Below are positions 1-11,217 of a DNA stretch of 64,000 nucleotides, in pieces. The position numbers were made by a program, and so were the translations under genes. Origin of the DNA: Pagrus major (Eukaryota > Chordata > Actinopteri > Spariformes > Sparidae); NCBI RefSeq assembly GCF_040436345.1, contig NC_133216.1, positions 14,402,110 to 14,466,109 on the forward strand, given 5' to 3'. The notes under the pieces are model-generated. The model saw only the letters and a list, made by a program, of their open reading frames with translations. It was not told the origin of the DNA and searched no databases. Positions within the stretch are counted from its first letter, which is position 1. The number at the start of each line of letters is the position of its first letter.

Positions 1-884
1 ACACTAGATTTATATTTTTTACTGCAAATGTAAATCGGATCCAAAAATCAGTGCTCAGTCTCCTTGATTACTTATAATCTGTATCCGTATCAGACCTGAA
101 AAACGTTTGGTCAATACCTTCGTCGTAGCCTTTATAACCCTCAGGTGTGAATAAACTACAGGTTAGGAACTTCTTTTTAAAATACAAAAATGAGAAATTA
201 TGGGTTATCTTATCAGTATCAGCCATGACAGGCAGGTAATTACCAGTTATCAGTATCATCTGAAAAATAAATCCATAGTGCATCCCTAAAGTATTCCCAA
301 TCTGACAGTATACTCAGACAGACATATTAAAGATGCACTATATAGTTTTGGGGAAGCAATTTTAATCAAAAGGGAAGGATCTTCATTTTTTTAATGCATT
401 AACAAACTAAATAAACAAACTGACCTTAAAGGACAATACAATTTCATACTGTTTCACTTTGTTTATATTTGGTGGACCCTGCCACCTTTCTAGCTTCAAA
501 CAGTGTTCTGGGGACATTATTTTCCTCTGACAACAGCTTTTTTATTCAGTTATGGAAAAAATAAATATTTCCGAGTTATAGCTTAAAGGATATGTATAGG
601 ACAGCCTACTAATAGAATGTATAGAAATGTAATAAATTCACTTAAATTCTATATTTAATGTGGCTATAATCAATATTTTCTATTTTAACAATGTATCCTA
701 CTGCTTGTATTTGAAAATCGTGATGAGCTCACAGATTTATCATTTGACTCTAGTCTTTGAGCTCTGTATATGACATAGGGGAATCGTGGAGTCTATCATT
801 CCCTATGTCCTATACAGAGCTTTGAAGCATCTTTTATTTCATTAATTGGTTTGTTTTACGGCCTTTAATGTTTTTCTTCACAGT
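1..884. other. Upstream intergenic DNA, AT-rich, no gene recognised
   Basis: No conserved coding sequence or known repeat was recognised. The only structured item is the inverted repeat at 760-821. Confidence 0.5.
760..821. ncRNA. Pre-miRNA-like hairpin candidate
   Basis: Bases 760-784 pair with 798-821: about 24 base pairs with one T-C mismatch (771/810) and one bulged G near 781, closed by a 13-base loop. The stem length, near-perfect pairing and small loop resemble an animal miRNA precursor, but the arms match no miRNA that I remember. A remnant of a palindromic transposon is the main alternative. Confidence 0.3.
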
Positions 885-1115
885 AACCAGGTGTTGTGAG
901 CTACCTGTACGCTACCTGTCAGACGACAAATGGCTGAAGTTAGCAACCACTTGACATTGTGGAGTGTCAGATATTTCCCTCAGGATTTGGTGGAGACAAC
1001 AACTGTTTTAACAAAGTTAAAATGAGAGTATATATTGGACTTACATGTGTCATTGGGCCGGAAGCATGACTCCAAGTGTTGCTCTGTATCTGCTGGATGT
1101 GTTTCCATAAGCAAC
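885..1115 (+). repeat. Interspersed repeat, copy A
   Basis: Shares blocks in the same order with 26145-26360: GTACGCTACCT, GATATTTCCCTCAGGA, then a gap, then TGTCTGCTGGATGTG-like sequence. The family was not identified. Confidence 0.5.
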
Positions 1116-1179
1116 GGTTTGCTAATGGCTAAATGGCTAAATTTAAGATTTAAACGGTTTAGTCAAAGAGCGGACACTT

Positions 1180-1394
1180 TCAAATACGCAGGTACTGAGA
1201 TAAAGCATTGTAAACGTGACCACGGTTATCTTCTGAGACCATTTTGTGAGAGTTTTGCGGTCTTTGTTGCTCTCTAGCGTCCATTAATAAAACTTCACAA
1301 GCCTTTCTGCTCGAGGTTCTGGGGGAAGTTGCGTCACTGGGAGCAGCGCGAGCTGTCCGGATGTAGCCGACGTCACCACACATTTATTGTAAAC
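1180..1394 (+). promoter_or_regulatory. C19orf47: C19orf47 proximal promoter / 5' UTR
   Basis: The region just before the start codon is CpG-richer than its surroundings and has a CRE-like GACGTCAC at 1369-1376 and a related GCGTCAC at 1331-1337. There is no TATA box. The start codon itself lies in a YY1-like AACATGGCG. The transcription start is not determined. Confidence 0.5.
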
Positions 1395-1413
1395 ATGGCG
1401 TCCGTGACAACAG
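1395..1413 (+). CDS. C19orf47: C19orf47 exon 1 (coding part)
   Basis: Encodes MASVTT plus one base. The start codon sits in AAACATGGCG, a strong context that is also YY1-like. The donor is CAG|GTGAGA. Confidence 0.85.
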
Positions 1414-4400
1414 GTGAGAGCATAAAGGCCCGGCTAGCCGACCTTACCACTCAGCAACGATTACACTATTTCGTAATTTCGCTGTATGTTAAATATAGCT
1501 GTCTATCGAGAATGCTGTTTAGAGCTTTTATAACCGGTTTTGTTTTGAATGGATGCGCAGAGATCGTCTTTTAATTCATGGATGTGCTAATGCTAATGCC
1601 GAATGCTAACTCAGCTAGCTAATTCATTGCTCCCGTGAATATGTGATTTGACTTTTATTGATTCAGACAGACTACAAGGGAGTACTGTGAACTGATTTGT
1701 TGGCTATTATAATCTTTGATGGCTATATAATCGTCTTATGCTAACATGAGCTAACCAGCACTCGATCTATATCGGATCTGAAAATCAGTTTCAAACCCAA
1801 ATGACAATATTTGCAAAATCTAGATTCATGAGGTTATTTTTAAGAAAAGTGTTCGCCCGTCATTTGTGGTTCTCCCTTTGCTGAGGCGTCAAAGTGACAA
1901 ACGAGATTTCAGCCACCGTGTGAGTTTCATCTCTGTAGCTATGAGTTCATCAGTCACAGTCACACCATGCTGGACATAGCCATTGTTCTGGCAGCTGTTG
2001 GGCACCCTTCACCCTGTATCTGTTACTGCAGCCACAAGACGTTTCATAATTGGTGTTATAAATAACCTCCAGCTGGCATTGGTCAGCATGTGTTAGACCT
2101 CAGCAGGCTGCTGTCTCTTCAGGTTTATGTCTCCCACTGGCTGTGGTGCCAGCAAGGTCTCTATCCCACTGTAGTCCACAGTATTACTGAGGATGATCAT
2201 CTACAGTATAGCTTTACTTTAAACAGGACAGTTTACTGCTTAAAAGGGCTACAAATAGTATGGAATCCATTCATTGATTGGATGATCATCAGAAAAAAAA
2301 TTCAAAATCTTGATAACGGCTCAGTGTCACAAGAGAGGACAACAGAGAGGACTTTGACTGGTTTCAGCCTCTTACATTTGACTTCTGCTTTTCACTGTTT
2401 ATATCATTATGAATTAAATACTTCTGTGATCTGTATTTTGACAGTTATACATTAAGCAATGAATCGATTAATCTAATAAAATTGAAAGTTTAACCAAAAA
2501 GAAAATATTCATAGGTTACTAGCCATAAGAGTTTTTGTGTTTGATTAAATCAGTTGTAAAATTTCTGTGGTATGATTTCTAATGGTCTTTTATTTGTTTA
2601 TACATTTTCTTCTTAAGCCACCTCAGAGTGGATTCAGTTTTTTAAGGATGCTGGGATCCCAGCTGGCCTGGCAGTCACTTATGCAGTCTCCTTTGTGGAC
2701 AACAGGTAATCTAATGCCCCTTTTTCATAAGTTTTCTATAGCATGCAAAAGCCACATTGCATTGTGCTGTGATCTTGTGAATTTCCTATGCACCCTCACA
2801 TCAGGCCGTACCTGAACTGAAACACAATTAATTGTCAGTCTTGGGAGCAGAGTGATGGCGGTCTCTTTCACCAACTGAGCTGTCTCACCGCGTGATAGGT
2901 TTCAGTCTTGAGAAGTTAATCATAAATACACAATATGTGATGATAAACAACCATATCATGATCTACATGTGAAAAACATAAGTTTGGACTGTGGCTCTCC
3001 TCAGAAACCAGATCAAGTTGGCAGCTGAGCGGTGTCCAAGAAGCCACAAACCAAAGTACATTCACCTAGAACAGTCGAAATGACAAGGGAGAAATTGTTT
3101 GGGAAAAATAAGAAATTGTGATCATTAAAGTTACTATTCAAATATAGATCATTTTCAATACAGTTAGCTGTAGTCCTCTATATTTGGGTTTCTTCAGTTG
3201 AGACTAACTAATATATCCATGCCACATGATCCTGTGGTTTGCCCGCTATGTGGTGGCTGGTGGGAATGGTGCCAAACAACCACACTAAGATCATCTGACA
3301 AGATTATCTCAGCCTGCATCCAAAAAAGCTCTGATGTAGTTTGCTTGTGGTGAGAACACAAAGCAGTACAACCACAGCATTTTGTGATAATGTGAAATCT
3401 TATGAACACAAAAATTAATTCAGTTTTTAGTATTCTGATAAGTGTGACCACTATCATGGAAATGATCACATTCCTAATTAAAGTTGTCGAGTGAATAATT
3501 TAGCTGTCTGTGTAACTTGTTTTTCTTTGATGTAGACCAAGGAAACATACAGAAGTGCATGCAGTATTTTCTGATTTTTCATGTCCCTGCAGAATCAGCA
3601 AGAACATGCTGATGGATCTCAGTAAAGACATCATGATGGACCTCGGCATCACCGTCATCGGTGACATCATTGCCATTCTTAAACATGCCAAGCAGGTCTA
3701 CAGGCAGGTGAGAGGTTTGAGCTGGATGATGCATTTACAAACAAAATACCACTGAATCGTCTCCACTATCATTTTGAATGCATTCCTGGAGAGTGGATGT
3801 CTCTTAAAGTCACTGCTGTCTGGTCAGTGAATCACAGTCGACTGTGGGTTTATATAACCTCTGTATTATGTATTCCCTTTTCAGGACATGTGCAAAATGG
3901 CCACAGAAGCCATCTCCTCAGGACAGACCAGTGTTCAAGCTGAGCTCAGAAGAACTGCCAATACTCGTAAGTATCTACATCTGACTTTTCTACACCAAGT
4001 TCACAACAAAATGATCAGTGATTTATGATGCATTTTATCATTCATATCATTTATACTTTTTTCCTACTCATTTCACCTAACATTTGACATTGCTGAATTG
4101 TTATGAGACAACCATGTGACCTGTATATCAGCCCAGCCAGAAGTAATATGAACTTTTTTTTTTCAACCTTCATTTAACCAGGAACTCCCTTGAGTTTAAT
4201 ATCTCTTTTTTGAGGGAGACGTGCTGTACTTGATTTTGAGAAGAAGTCATCACATCTCTTGACAACATATGTGAGCTGTCAGCAGTGTGAAGCAAAAGGA
4301 CTGTGCAGAATAAGAGAGAGATTTTCTGCCCTGTTTTTTTTGGCACATAGCATTAAAGGGACTTAAGCTGTACAAAATAATTTTACTAGCTGTATTTGTC

Positions 4401-7278
4401 ATTGTGATGTCAGGCGGTCTAGGGCATAATAAAAGGTAATTGTTTCCATTTGGGCAAAAAGTAAATCGGCCTAATCTAGTGTTACCCGAATAAACTGCAT
4501 CTCTTAGTTTGTTTGCCACTGTCCAGGTTTTACAAGACCTTCAGTTCTTCAAGACGTGTTCTCATGCATGCACTTTTAATTTTATCATGTCAAGAAATGC
4601 TTCGCACATTTCAGAATGTGACTGTGAAGCCCAGCTGTCCTCTGATCTCGTCTCGGAGACAGAACATGGAGAGTTCATGTAGGAAATGAGCCAAATCATG
4701 ACTACTGTTCTCTTTCTCTCGTTTTTTCTTTTGCTCAGCTGCCACTCGTATGATTGCCAACGCTTTGAGCCATGACTCCCCGCCGGCCACTCCAGCCCGT
4801 CGACCTGACAACCGTCTGTCTGTCACTGTGTCCAACATGCAAGCAAACAAGAGTGGCAAAGCAGGTAGATATTATGGAAGACTCCTTTTACCCCTTCAGT
4901 CCTGTATTTCCTGTCCTTCTGGAGCCACGAGTCCTGTCTTCTTTTCTTTTCTTGTCTTTTTAGTTTTTTTTTCAACCTTTGTCTAATCCTCATGTACCCA
5001 CCACTTTGTTTGTCAGTTGTAAGTCAGCCAGCGGATGAGGGGAACGGTTTGCCAGCAGTGAAGCGCCGACGTGTGACCGCTGAGATGGAAGGCAAGTACA
5101 TCATCAACATGCCCAAAGGCACCACGCCTCGCACACGCCGCATCCTGGCCCAGCAGGCCAAGAAAGGTAGGCCTGACCCAGTGGCCATGCCGACAAACGC
5201 TCGAATAACGCTACTGCTCACCACAACTAATCAATACTCAAAGTTTTCATGGACTTCTTTCATAATAAAACTGAATAAGGAGACTGGTAAAGAGAGCCTG
5301 TTTGACCTTCATTCATTTCTGTCATGTTTTAATTTCTTGTCTTTACTAACACTTGCCACTGCACCTATAATTAATCCCTCTGTCAAAACGTGTTTCCTCC
5401 TTTCACTTTTACCTGATTGTAAAAACCTTTTATATAGCATGAATTCTTTAGTTGGTTCTGTCTCTGAAAAGAAGACCAGAAGTCAGTGTTTCAAAAATCT
5501 TGTAATATGGAAATGAAATGATCCTGTCATCAAATGTATATGTCTCCCAGAGCTGAAATTAGCAACCATAAAATAATCATTATCAAAACATCTAATCAAA
5601 TTTAAAGTGAACAGCCGGTTAAAATAAACATAGCAGATGATAATGGCTTTGAAAGTCTGGAGATTGTTTGTTAGTTTAGGTCCCTTGAAAGTGCTTAAAA
5701 AGTGCTTGAATTTTACTCTTACAAAGCTGTACGGAGGCTGTAATCAGCTCATATTATTATTCATATTTATTCTGTGAAAGAAAAGCATTTTGAGCCCTAA
5801 CTTTAACCTCTGTCAGTAATTACGATCATTAGGACCCTCAAGGTAATTATGTAAACAGAAACTCAAAACAAAGCTCTGTCACATGACAACCAGATTTAAA
5901 ACTAGAACTTCTGGGTCAACATGTCAGCATCAAGGCCAAATTTCACAACATAGTGCATGTATGGATGTAATAGAAATGTTAGGAATAAAGATAATATTTA
6001 CAGTAATAAAGTACAAATGCTCGTAAGTTCTTCAACTTTCACGAAGTTCATTTCATTCCATTAAAAGTTGTAAAACTAAAGATTTGGTACTTTAGATGTT
6101 ACATTTTAGGTTTTTATGATTTAACCCTTTTTTCTGGTCAAATGTGGGCAACTTGCTCAATTGAAGCGGCTTGTGGAAATAAATCCTTTTTTTTTTTTTT
6201 ACTCATGATCATGTCTTTATTTGTCTCAGGACTAATACAGTGAAATATTAAAATATAGAAATATTTTGATAAAGCTTTAACGCATCTTCAGTGTTTAAGT
6301 AAGATACTGTTGCACACTGCAGCCCTCTCAGCAGTGTTGTCTTAAAAACTATAGGTCAGCACAACAGTAGTGATTAAGTTTTCTTCCGGTTCTGGTATGG
6401 TCATGTGGAATTTTTTTTTATTATTTTGTAGCTGATTATTCTGTCAGTTGCTAATGAGCTATCAAAATGTAAACCAAACATAACACAGTAAAGCTGTCAC
6501 AATAATTTCTGTTTAAAACATACTAATTGTCTTTTGTTCTACTTCAAAAGGTTTTAAACGCACCTCTGTGTTTGAAAGACTTGGGGCTGAATCAAAGGCA
6601 GACACAACAACAAGCAATAACAAGGTAAGACCTGTCAGTATTTTGTGATAGCTCTCATTATATTGTTCTGGATACAAGTTCTGTGCTCATGGTGCTCATG
6701 TTTGGCAGCCCACCGGTGTGTTCAGTCGTCTGGACAGAGGGGTGGAGGAGAGGCCTGGCAAAATGTCTGGAAACATGGATGTAGACGACGAGGACGACAG
6801 TGACGGAGAAGGATCGGTCCTCCAGTACGCTGGTGTCCTCAAGAGACCACCTCCCTCCCAGAAGAAGGAGCCAGCTGCAAAACCAGCCCCGACCACTCTG
6901 CGCCGCCTCGGAGGCAAATTCAAACTACCTCCTTCTGACACTCCCACCTCCTCGTCCTCCTCTAATGGCCTCCCCCCCGCCAAGATTAGTGTACTTCAGA
7001 GACTGGGCAAGCTCCCCGCCACACACCAGGGCAAGGCTGTTTCGCAAACACCTGCTGCCACACAGGACAACAGGGTGACCACCAGCACCAGGGCAAGAGC
7101 CCTGGAAAGACTGACCATAGCAAGCCCCAAGGTCAGTAGCAGCACCGGGGCTGGAGGAGCAGCAGCAGCGGCAGCAGCAGCAGCAGCAGCAGCAGGAGGA
7201 GGAGGAGAGCCTGTGGGGGCCCAGATGGACGTGAGGGCTGTCAGTGTTTTTAAGAGACTGGGCAACAAGAAAACCTAA
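1395..7278 (+). CDS. C19orf47: C19orf47 homologue (SAM-like domain protein), complete, 8 exons
   Basis: Coding exons are 1395-1413, 2627-2705, 3593-3707, 3885-3966, 4739-4864, 5017-5166, 6551-6624 and 6709-7278. All junctions are GT-AG and phases add up to 404 codons plus TAA. The start ATG has A at -3 and G at +4. Residues about 7-78 (EWIQFFKDAGIPAG through DIIAILKHAKQVYRQ) match the SAM-like N-terminus of human C19orf47 as I remember it. Next come a basic KRRRVTAEMEGKY block, a PKGTTPRTRR segment, then low-complexity sequence with repeated RLG motifs. The human protein is of similar length (about 420 residues). Its function is essentially uncharacterised; the SAM-like fold suggests protein-protein contacts and the basic block a nuclear role, both inferred. 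The last exon holds an alanine run. The next gene downstream is ttc9b, on the same strand. Confidence 0.93.
1414..2626 (+). other. C19orf47: C19orf47 intron 1
   Basis: No further exon or named repeat was recognised. GCTAATGCTAATG-type sequence near 1585-1625 recalls a common fish repeat. Confidence 0.6.
2627..2705 (+). CDS. C19orf47: C19orf47 exon 2
   Basis: The acceptor CCTCAG precedes 79 bases encoding EWIQFFKDAGIPAG and the start of the SAM-like fold, ending FVDN plus two bases of Arg. The donor is ACAG|GTAAT. Confidence 0.9.
3593..3707 (+). CDS. C19orf47: C19orf47 exon 3
   Basis: 115 bases encode the rest of the SAM-like domain (NMLMDLSKDIMMDLG, then GDIIAILKHAKQVYRQ). The acceptor is CCTGCAG and the donor CAG|GTGAGA. 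It ends in phase 0 at residue 71. Confidence 0.92.
3885..3966 (+). CDS. C19orf47: C19orf47 exon 4
   Basis: 82 bases after TTTTCAG encode DMCKMATEAISSGQTS and the following residues. The donor is CTC|GTAAGT. DMCK directly follows the SAM-like domain in the human protein too. Confidence 0.88.
4130..4245 (+). repeat. Interspersed repeat fragment (TTTAACCAGGAA type)
   Basis: A poly-T run leads into CTTCATTTAACCAGGAACTC, then GAGTTTAATATCTC and GAGGGAGACGTG. This is a very common fish repeat, possibly a LINE 3' tail. A related block in opposite orientation lies near 49905-49965. Confidence 0.5.
4739..4864 (+). CDS. C19orf47: C19orf47 exon 5
   Basis: 126 bases after TTGCTCAG encode NALSHDSPPATPARRPDNR and SVTVSN, a proline/serine linker with possible SP and TP phosphosites. 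The human counterpart is very similar. The donor is GCAG|GTAGAT. Confidence 0.88.
5017..5166 (+). CDS. C19orf47: C19orf47 exon 6
   Basis: 150 bases encode KRRRVTAEMEGKY and NMPKGTTPRTRRIL, the most conserved stretch outside the SAM-like domain and a plausible nuclear-localisation signal. The donor is AAAG|GTAGGC. Reading stays open for about 350 bases into the intron, but that extension is not conserved sequence that I recognise. Confidence 0.9.
5167..6550 (+). other. C19orf47: C19orf47 intron 6
   Basis: AT-rich, with T runs near 6188-6200 and 6411-6419. No exon or recognised repeat was seen. Confidence 0.6.
6551..6624 (+). CDS. C19orf47: C19orf47 exon 7
   Basis: 74 bases after TTCAAAAG encode FKRTSVFERLGAESKADTTT, the first RLG motif. 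The human protein reads almost the same here. The donor is AAG|GTAAGA. Confidence 0.9.
6709..7278 (+). CDS. C19orf47: C19orf47 exon 8 (terminal coding exon)
   Basis: After TTTGGCAG it encodes PTGVFSRLDRG, an acidic DVDDEDDSDGEGS stretch, VLQYAGVLKR, serine/proline-rich sequence, an alanine run (7159-7194) followed by four glycines, and a final SVFKRLGNKKT before TAA. Confidence 0.92.
   Translation, partial: PTGVFSRLDRGVEERPGKMSGNMDVDDEDDSDGEGSVLQYAGVLKRPPPSQKKEPAAKPAPTTLRRLGGKFKLPPSDTPTSSSSSNGLPPAKISVLQRLGKLPATHQGKAVSQTPAATQDNRVTTSTRARALERLTIASPKVSSSTGAGGAAAAAAAAAAAAGGGGEPVGAQMDVRAVSVFKRLGNKKT
7159..7206 (+). repeat. C19orf47: Coding GCA/GGA microsatellite (poly-Ala then poly-Gly)
   Basis: Twelve alanine codons (eleven GCA, one GCG) are followed by four GGA glycine codons, in frame within exon 8. 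Likely length-polymorphic. Confidence 0.85.
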
Positions 7279-8570
7279 CGCAAAAAAGACTCTTTGTATA
7301 CGTCCTTTATAGAATTTGTATCACCGCCTTTTTGCATTTATCAGGACTGCAGATTGGAGCCTGAGTGTATGGACTATTTTGACGCTATGTTGTGGCTTTA
7401 GGATTAGATAAAAAATATTGGGTTTTTTTTTTGTTTTTTGTTTTTTTACACTTGTCTTGCTGCCATTGGAATATCACCTTCGTTTAGTGTTCAAGCTTCT
7501 ACTTTGAGGACTCAAAGTTCTCTACGTATCAACCGGAAAGTTATTTATCTTATCTCAGTCATATCTACCATTTATCATTTTCTTTAAAACATATATATTT
7601 AACTATATCTGTGAGCTTAAGGCATGAGCATGACCTCAAACTGGCTGCCTTCATGGCGGTTTTAATTTTACCCTGTAACTTCACATATAAGGATGCTGCT
7701 GCCTAAACTTCCCTTTTTAACAGAGTCCTCCCCCAGGATGATTATGTGGTAATTTTATTGATATTTGCCTGCAATTAAATTGTTTATCTCACAGAATATC
7801 TGATGTAAACGTACAGGTAGAAGTTTTGGAACACCTCAGGCAAGTTAAAAACACGGCAGTCGGACATCAGGCTAGCTATGAGGCGACGATTAAGTCTTTC
7901 TATTTCTTGTTACCTTCGCCACCTCAAAATTACCTCCTGTATCGTGTTTTGAAAGTAGGAAATGTGTAGAAGTGTTGATGAAAGGCTTCTTAATATCAGT
8001 GAGTGAACACAGAATGACCTCTTTGAACACTTGAATCATGGAAAAGCACCGCACCTCCTCCTATTCTTCTTCTGCGCTTGGCGGAGTAGAAGCTCACACC
8101 TCTGAACTAAAGACGACCATGTCAACTTTTCTATCATACTACGGGACATTTTCTATAGCCACCTACTTGAAGGCCGGATCAGTAGAATAATTGTTTATTT
8201 TCAAATGCAATGTATAGATTTGTTAGACTTGATTTCAGACGGCACAGAAACTGCTCTGCTGCATATTTTTCTATGTGGGCATTCTTGTATCCAGTATTCA
8301 TGTAATGAAACTCAGAGATGCCATCAGACCTGGGGTCAGGGGGCCACTGTAGCTCTCAGTAGATAGTTCACCTTTATCCATCTTTAAGATTTCACACCAG
8401 AACTTTGTTACACTGTAAATATTTGAAGTTTAAAATCACATTGAGGAATTTCTATTGTTTTAAAGAACAAAGAAGAGCAAAAGACACCGTGAAATGTCAT
8501 GTTTTTTTAAAAAAGATAATGAGGAAAAAAGTTCCTAACTTGGAGAAACTGTGCTTGGAAAATAATTAAA
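7279..8570 (+). other. C19orf47: C19orf47 3' UTR (inferred extent)
   Basis: Non-coding sequence after the stop codon. ATTAAA at 8565-8570 is followed by a U/GU-rich stretch (GTTCTGTTTTTTCTCTCTG), a good poly(A) site. An earlier ATTAAA lies near 7775. Confidence 0.45.
8565..8570 (+). terminator. C19orf47: Candidate poly(A) signal of C19orf47
   Basis: ATTAAA variant hexamer with a GT-rich downstream element about 15-45 bases on. Confidence 0.4.
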
Positions 8571-9399
8571 AGAGGTCCAAACGTGTTTACTGTTCTGTTT
8601 TTTCTCTCTGTGAAGGAGCGCATGTCACTGGCATAAACTGTACTATGCAAATCTTTCAAATGTCGACATGACAGCAAAGTCGATATTTATATTCCCCTGG
8701 GAGCATTTAGCTGATCATTTATCAATAAGCCCATTCAAGTCCCACTGCCCCCACAATTAGAGCTGTTGCTGCATAATGTTGGGTGGGCTGTCAGAGTTAT
8801 GTTAATGATGTTCGTCAGAGGAAGCCTCTGTACAGCTGCAGCCGGGAACATTTGGCATCCAGATCTTAAGTATATGTTTAGAACTGCTAAAACATTTACA
8901 TCTTTATACCGTCCTTGGACAAGTTATCTAAATAAGGGAGCATGTGGCCACTTAATACATACAGCCATAATTTTAGGCTGCATCAAACATCAGGTTTCCT
9001 TTAAATGTGGGGGGGCTGACTCATCGAAAGTCAGGGGGCCAAAATTACAATCTGTGCAGTGTAATCTATTAGTTTAATCCGGCCCTGGTTAAAGATATGA
9101 TTAAATTTGAACATAATCCTTGAAAAATACAAACACACTCTGGAGTTTTAAACTATCACATCAGCTTAGTGATTGAATTTTACACTTGAAAAGCTGTATG
9201 AACGCTGTGTTAACCACTATCACTCCCTCAGTGGACAATAACAAGTGGAGGCTGGTTATAAACACATAATGAATGACAATATAGTAAAACACAGTTACAC
9301 AGGATAAGTTATACTTGTTAACAAATGTTTTACGTTAATAAACACTTAAAATATCTTTGTACAGCTACATTACAGTGTTTTATATACAATGTATTAAAT

Positions 9400-9555
9400 G
9401 TTTATATAGTTAAGTCAGTTTTGTTAACAATACTTAAAAGTAATACTTGGGTAAAAGTAAAGATGTTGTTTTAAAAAATTACTTTGGTAAAAGTGAAAGT
9501 CACCCATATGTGTCTCATAGTAAATGTACTTAAGTATTAAAAGGTAACAGTCAAT
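9400..9555. repeat. ACTTTTACTT-family repeat fragment
   Basis: Contains TACTTGGGTAAAAGTAAAG and GTACTTAAGTATTAAAAG, typical of a short repeat abundant in fish and present several more times in this window. Confidence 0.5.
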
Positions 9556-9561
9556 ACTGTT

Positions 9562-10180
9562 CGCACCGATCAACCACAACATTAAACCCACTGACAGGTG
9601 ATGTGAGTAACATGGATCAGCTGGTTACAATCCAATGGTTTGCTGAAAATCCTTGGGTCCTGGCATTTATGTGGATGTGGATGCCTCTTGATGTGCACCA
9701 CCCCTCCAAACACCACTGCAAACCAAGTACAACCCCCTCATGGCAAGGGCCCTCCCCAGTGGCAGCTGCTACACCACAAAAACTGCCCAGGAACGACTCG
9801 AGGGACATGACAAAGAACTCAAATTGTCGACCCGGCCTCCAAATTCTCCAGATCCAAAACTGATCCAGCATCTGTCGGATGTGCCTGAACAAATCTGATT
9901 CATGGAGGCCCCAGCTCCAACATACAGGACCCAAAGGATCCACTACAAACGTCCTGGTGCCAGACACTACAGGACACCCCCTGAGGTCTTATGACCACGC
10001 CTTGACAGGTCAGAGCGGTGCTGGCTGCACAAGAGTACAACTACTTGACAATCAATGGTTACTCACTGTTGGCCACAAATGTTGTACAACATGTATTTAG
10101 TGCCACTCGAGAATGTAGAATCATGTTTGTACTGATGGTGAATGTACAAAGCTTTTTATAATTATGGCTGATCTACAGTG
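9562..10180 (+). mobile_element. Tc1-like DNA transposon remnant, internally deleted
   Basis: The left end CACCGATCAACCACAACATT and the right end ATTATGGCTGATCTACAGTG are inverted relatives of the fish Tc1-like terminal repeat. Inside, from about 9645, the sequence follows the 3' half of a Tc1-like transposase gene: CTTGGGTCCTGGCATTTATG, then GCCTCCAAATTCTCCAGATC, then TGGTGCCAGACACTACAGGA. The 5' transposase half is missing and the reading frame is broken in several places, so the copy is dead. Confidence 0.8.
9650..10040 (+). pseudogene. Broken Tc1-like transposase 3' half
   Basis: Nucleotide similarity to the DDE region of fish Tc1-like transposases continues through frameshifts. Open stretches such as 9879-10100 are only fragments. 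No intact catalytic domain remains. Confidence 0.65.
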
Positions 10181-11160
10181 TGATTAAGCCCAAGACAAGT
10201 TTCCCCATTGGGATGATTAAGTATTTCAAAATCAAGCAGGAAAACTAAAAAAAACTCTCTATTTACTCACTTTTCTTTAGTTGGCAGTGCTGCGTCTACA
10301 CCACGCTGGTGCTAGTAATCGCTGATAATTTAAGGTGACAATATGCACGGTGAATATCTGTGTTGACCCTGGATGTGGACTCATCATTAGTCATCACAGC
10401 ACTGAGAGAGCGGCGGCAGAGCTTTTGTCAGTTGTTAAGTTGTTCTCTAACACCTGCCATGGTGCAGATGTTTGCATGAGTCAGTGAGAGGAGAGCTGAG
10501 GTAACCTCATGTGAGGCTTTCCTCTGCGTGCAGATGAATCACACCTCACAGATGCAGCGTTAATTATGAATATGGAGGGAATGAGGGTACAACCTTGGAG
10601 AGATCTTACAGTCCTGCAGAGAAGAATGCATCATCTGTTTCGTGTGATTGGCTGCTGTATCAAAAATGAGTGTAATTGACACTGTGTCCCCTTGAGGTCG
10701 CCCTCTTCCTCCTCTTCCTCTGGTCCCTGCAGCCTCCTGCTGTCCGTCTCCATCTCCTTGAAAACCTTATCTGCTGAAGTCATCAGGCGCTCCAGATTGG
10801 CTGTAATGACCTAATATCCATAGAGGGGATGTGAAGTGAAGTGAATGCTGAATTAACCTGTAGCAGCTTGTTTTATTTCATGGCCACTTTCAAACCAATG
10901 GGAATGACGTAATCTGCAATCTTTTATAAGACTATAGATTAAATATTGTAAATACAGGAGGATTATGAGTGTTGATGCTGTACGTAGGGCGTACCCTTTG
11001 CCTTGTAGGCTATTAAATATGCAAATAAAATATTATTTATGGACCGATATGAGTATCATAATATAATTAATGCAAAATTGCAGTTAATCGATCATTTCTG
11101 GACATCTTCTCCACGTTTCTTCCTTTTTGTTTGTCATGTAAAAATCTGGACTGCAGCAAC
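10181..11160. other. Intergenic DNA between the Tc1-like remnant and the ttc9b promoter
   Basis: No exon, repeat or RNA gene was recognised. In particular, no AKT2- or cyclin-like coding sequence. Confidence 0.5.
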
Positions 11161-11217
11161 GCCTCACGACTTCTCTGTATTCCCCCACAATGCTTTGCGG
11201 CAGGGGGCTGTCGTGTG

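Noticed and set aside
2845..2895. tRNA-like AGCTCAGTTGGTGA motif on the - strand
   Set aside because: No recognisable B box or SINE tail nearby; too short to call.
4992..5516. 174-codon frame starting before C19orf47 exon 6
   Set aside because: It is exon 6 read through its donor into intron 6; only 5017-5166 is conserved.
6696..7268. Open frames on the - strand over C19orf47 exon 8
   Set aside because: Shadows of the alanine/proline-rich coding exon.
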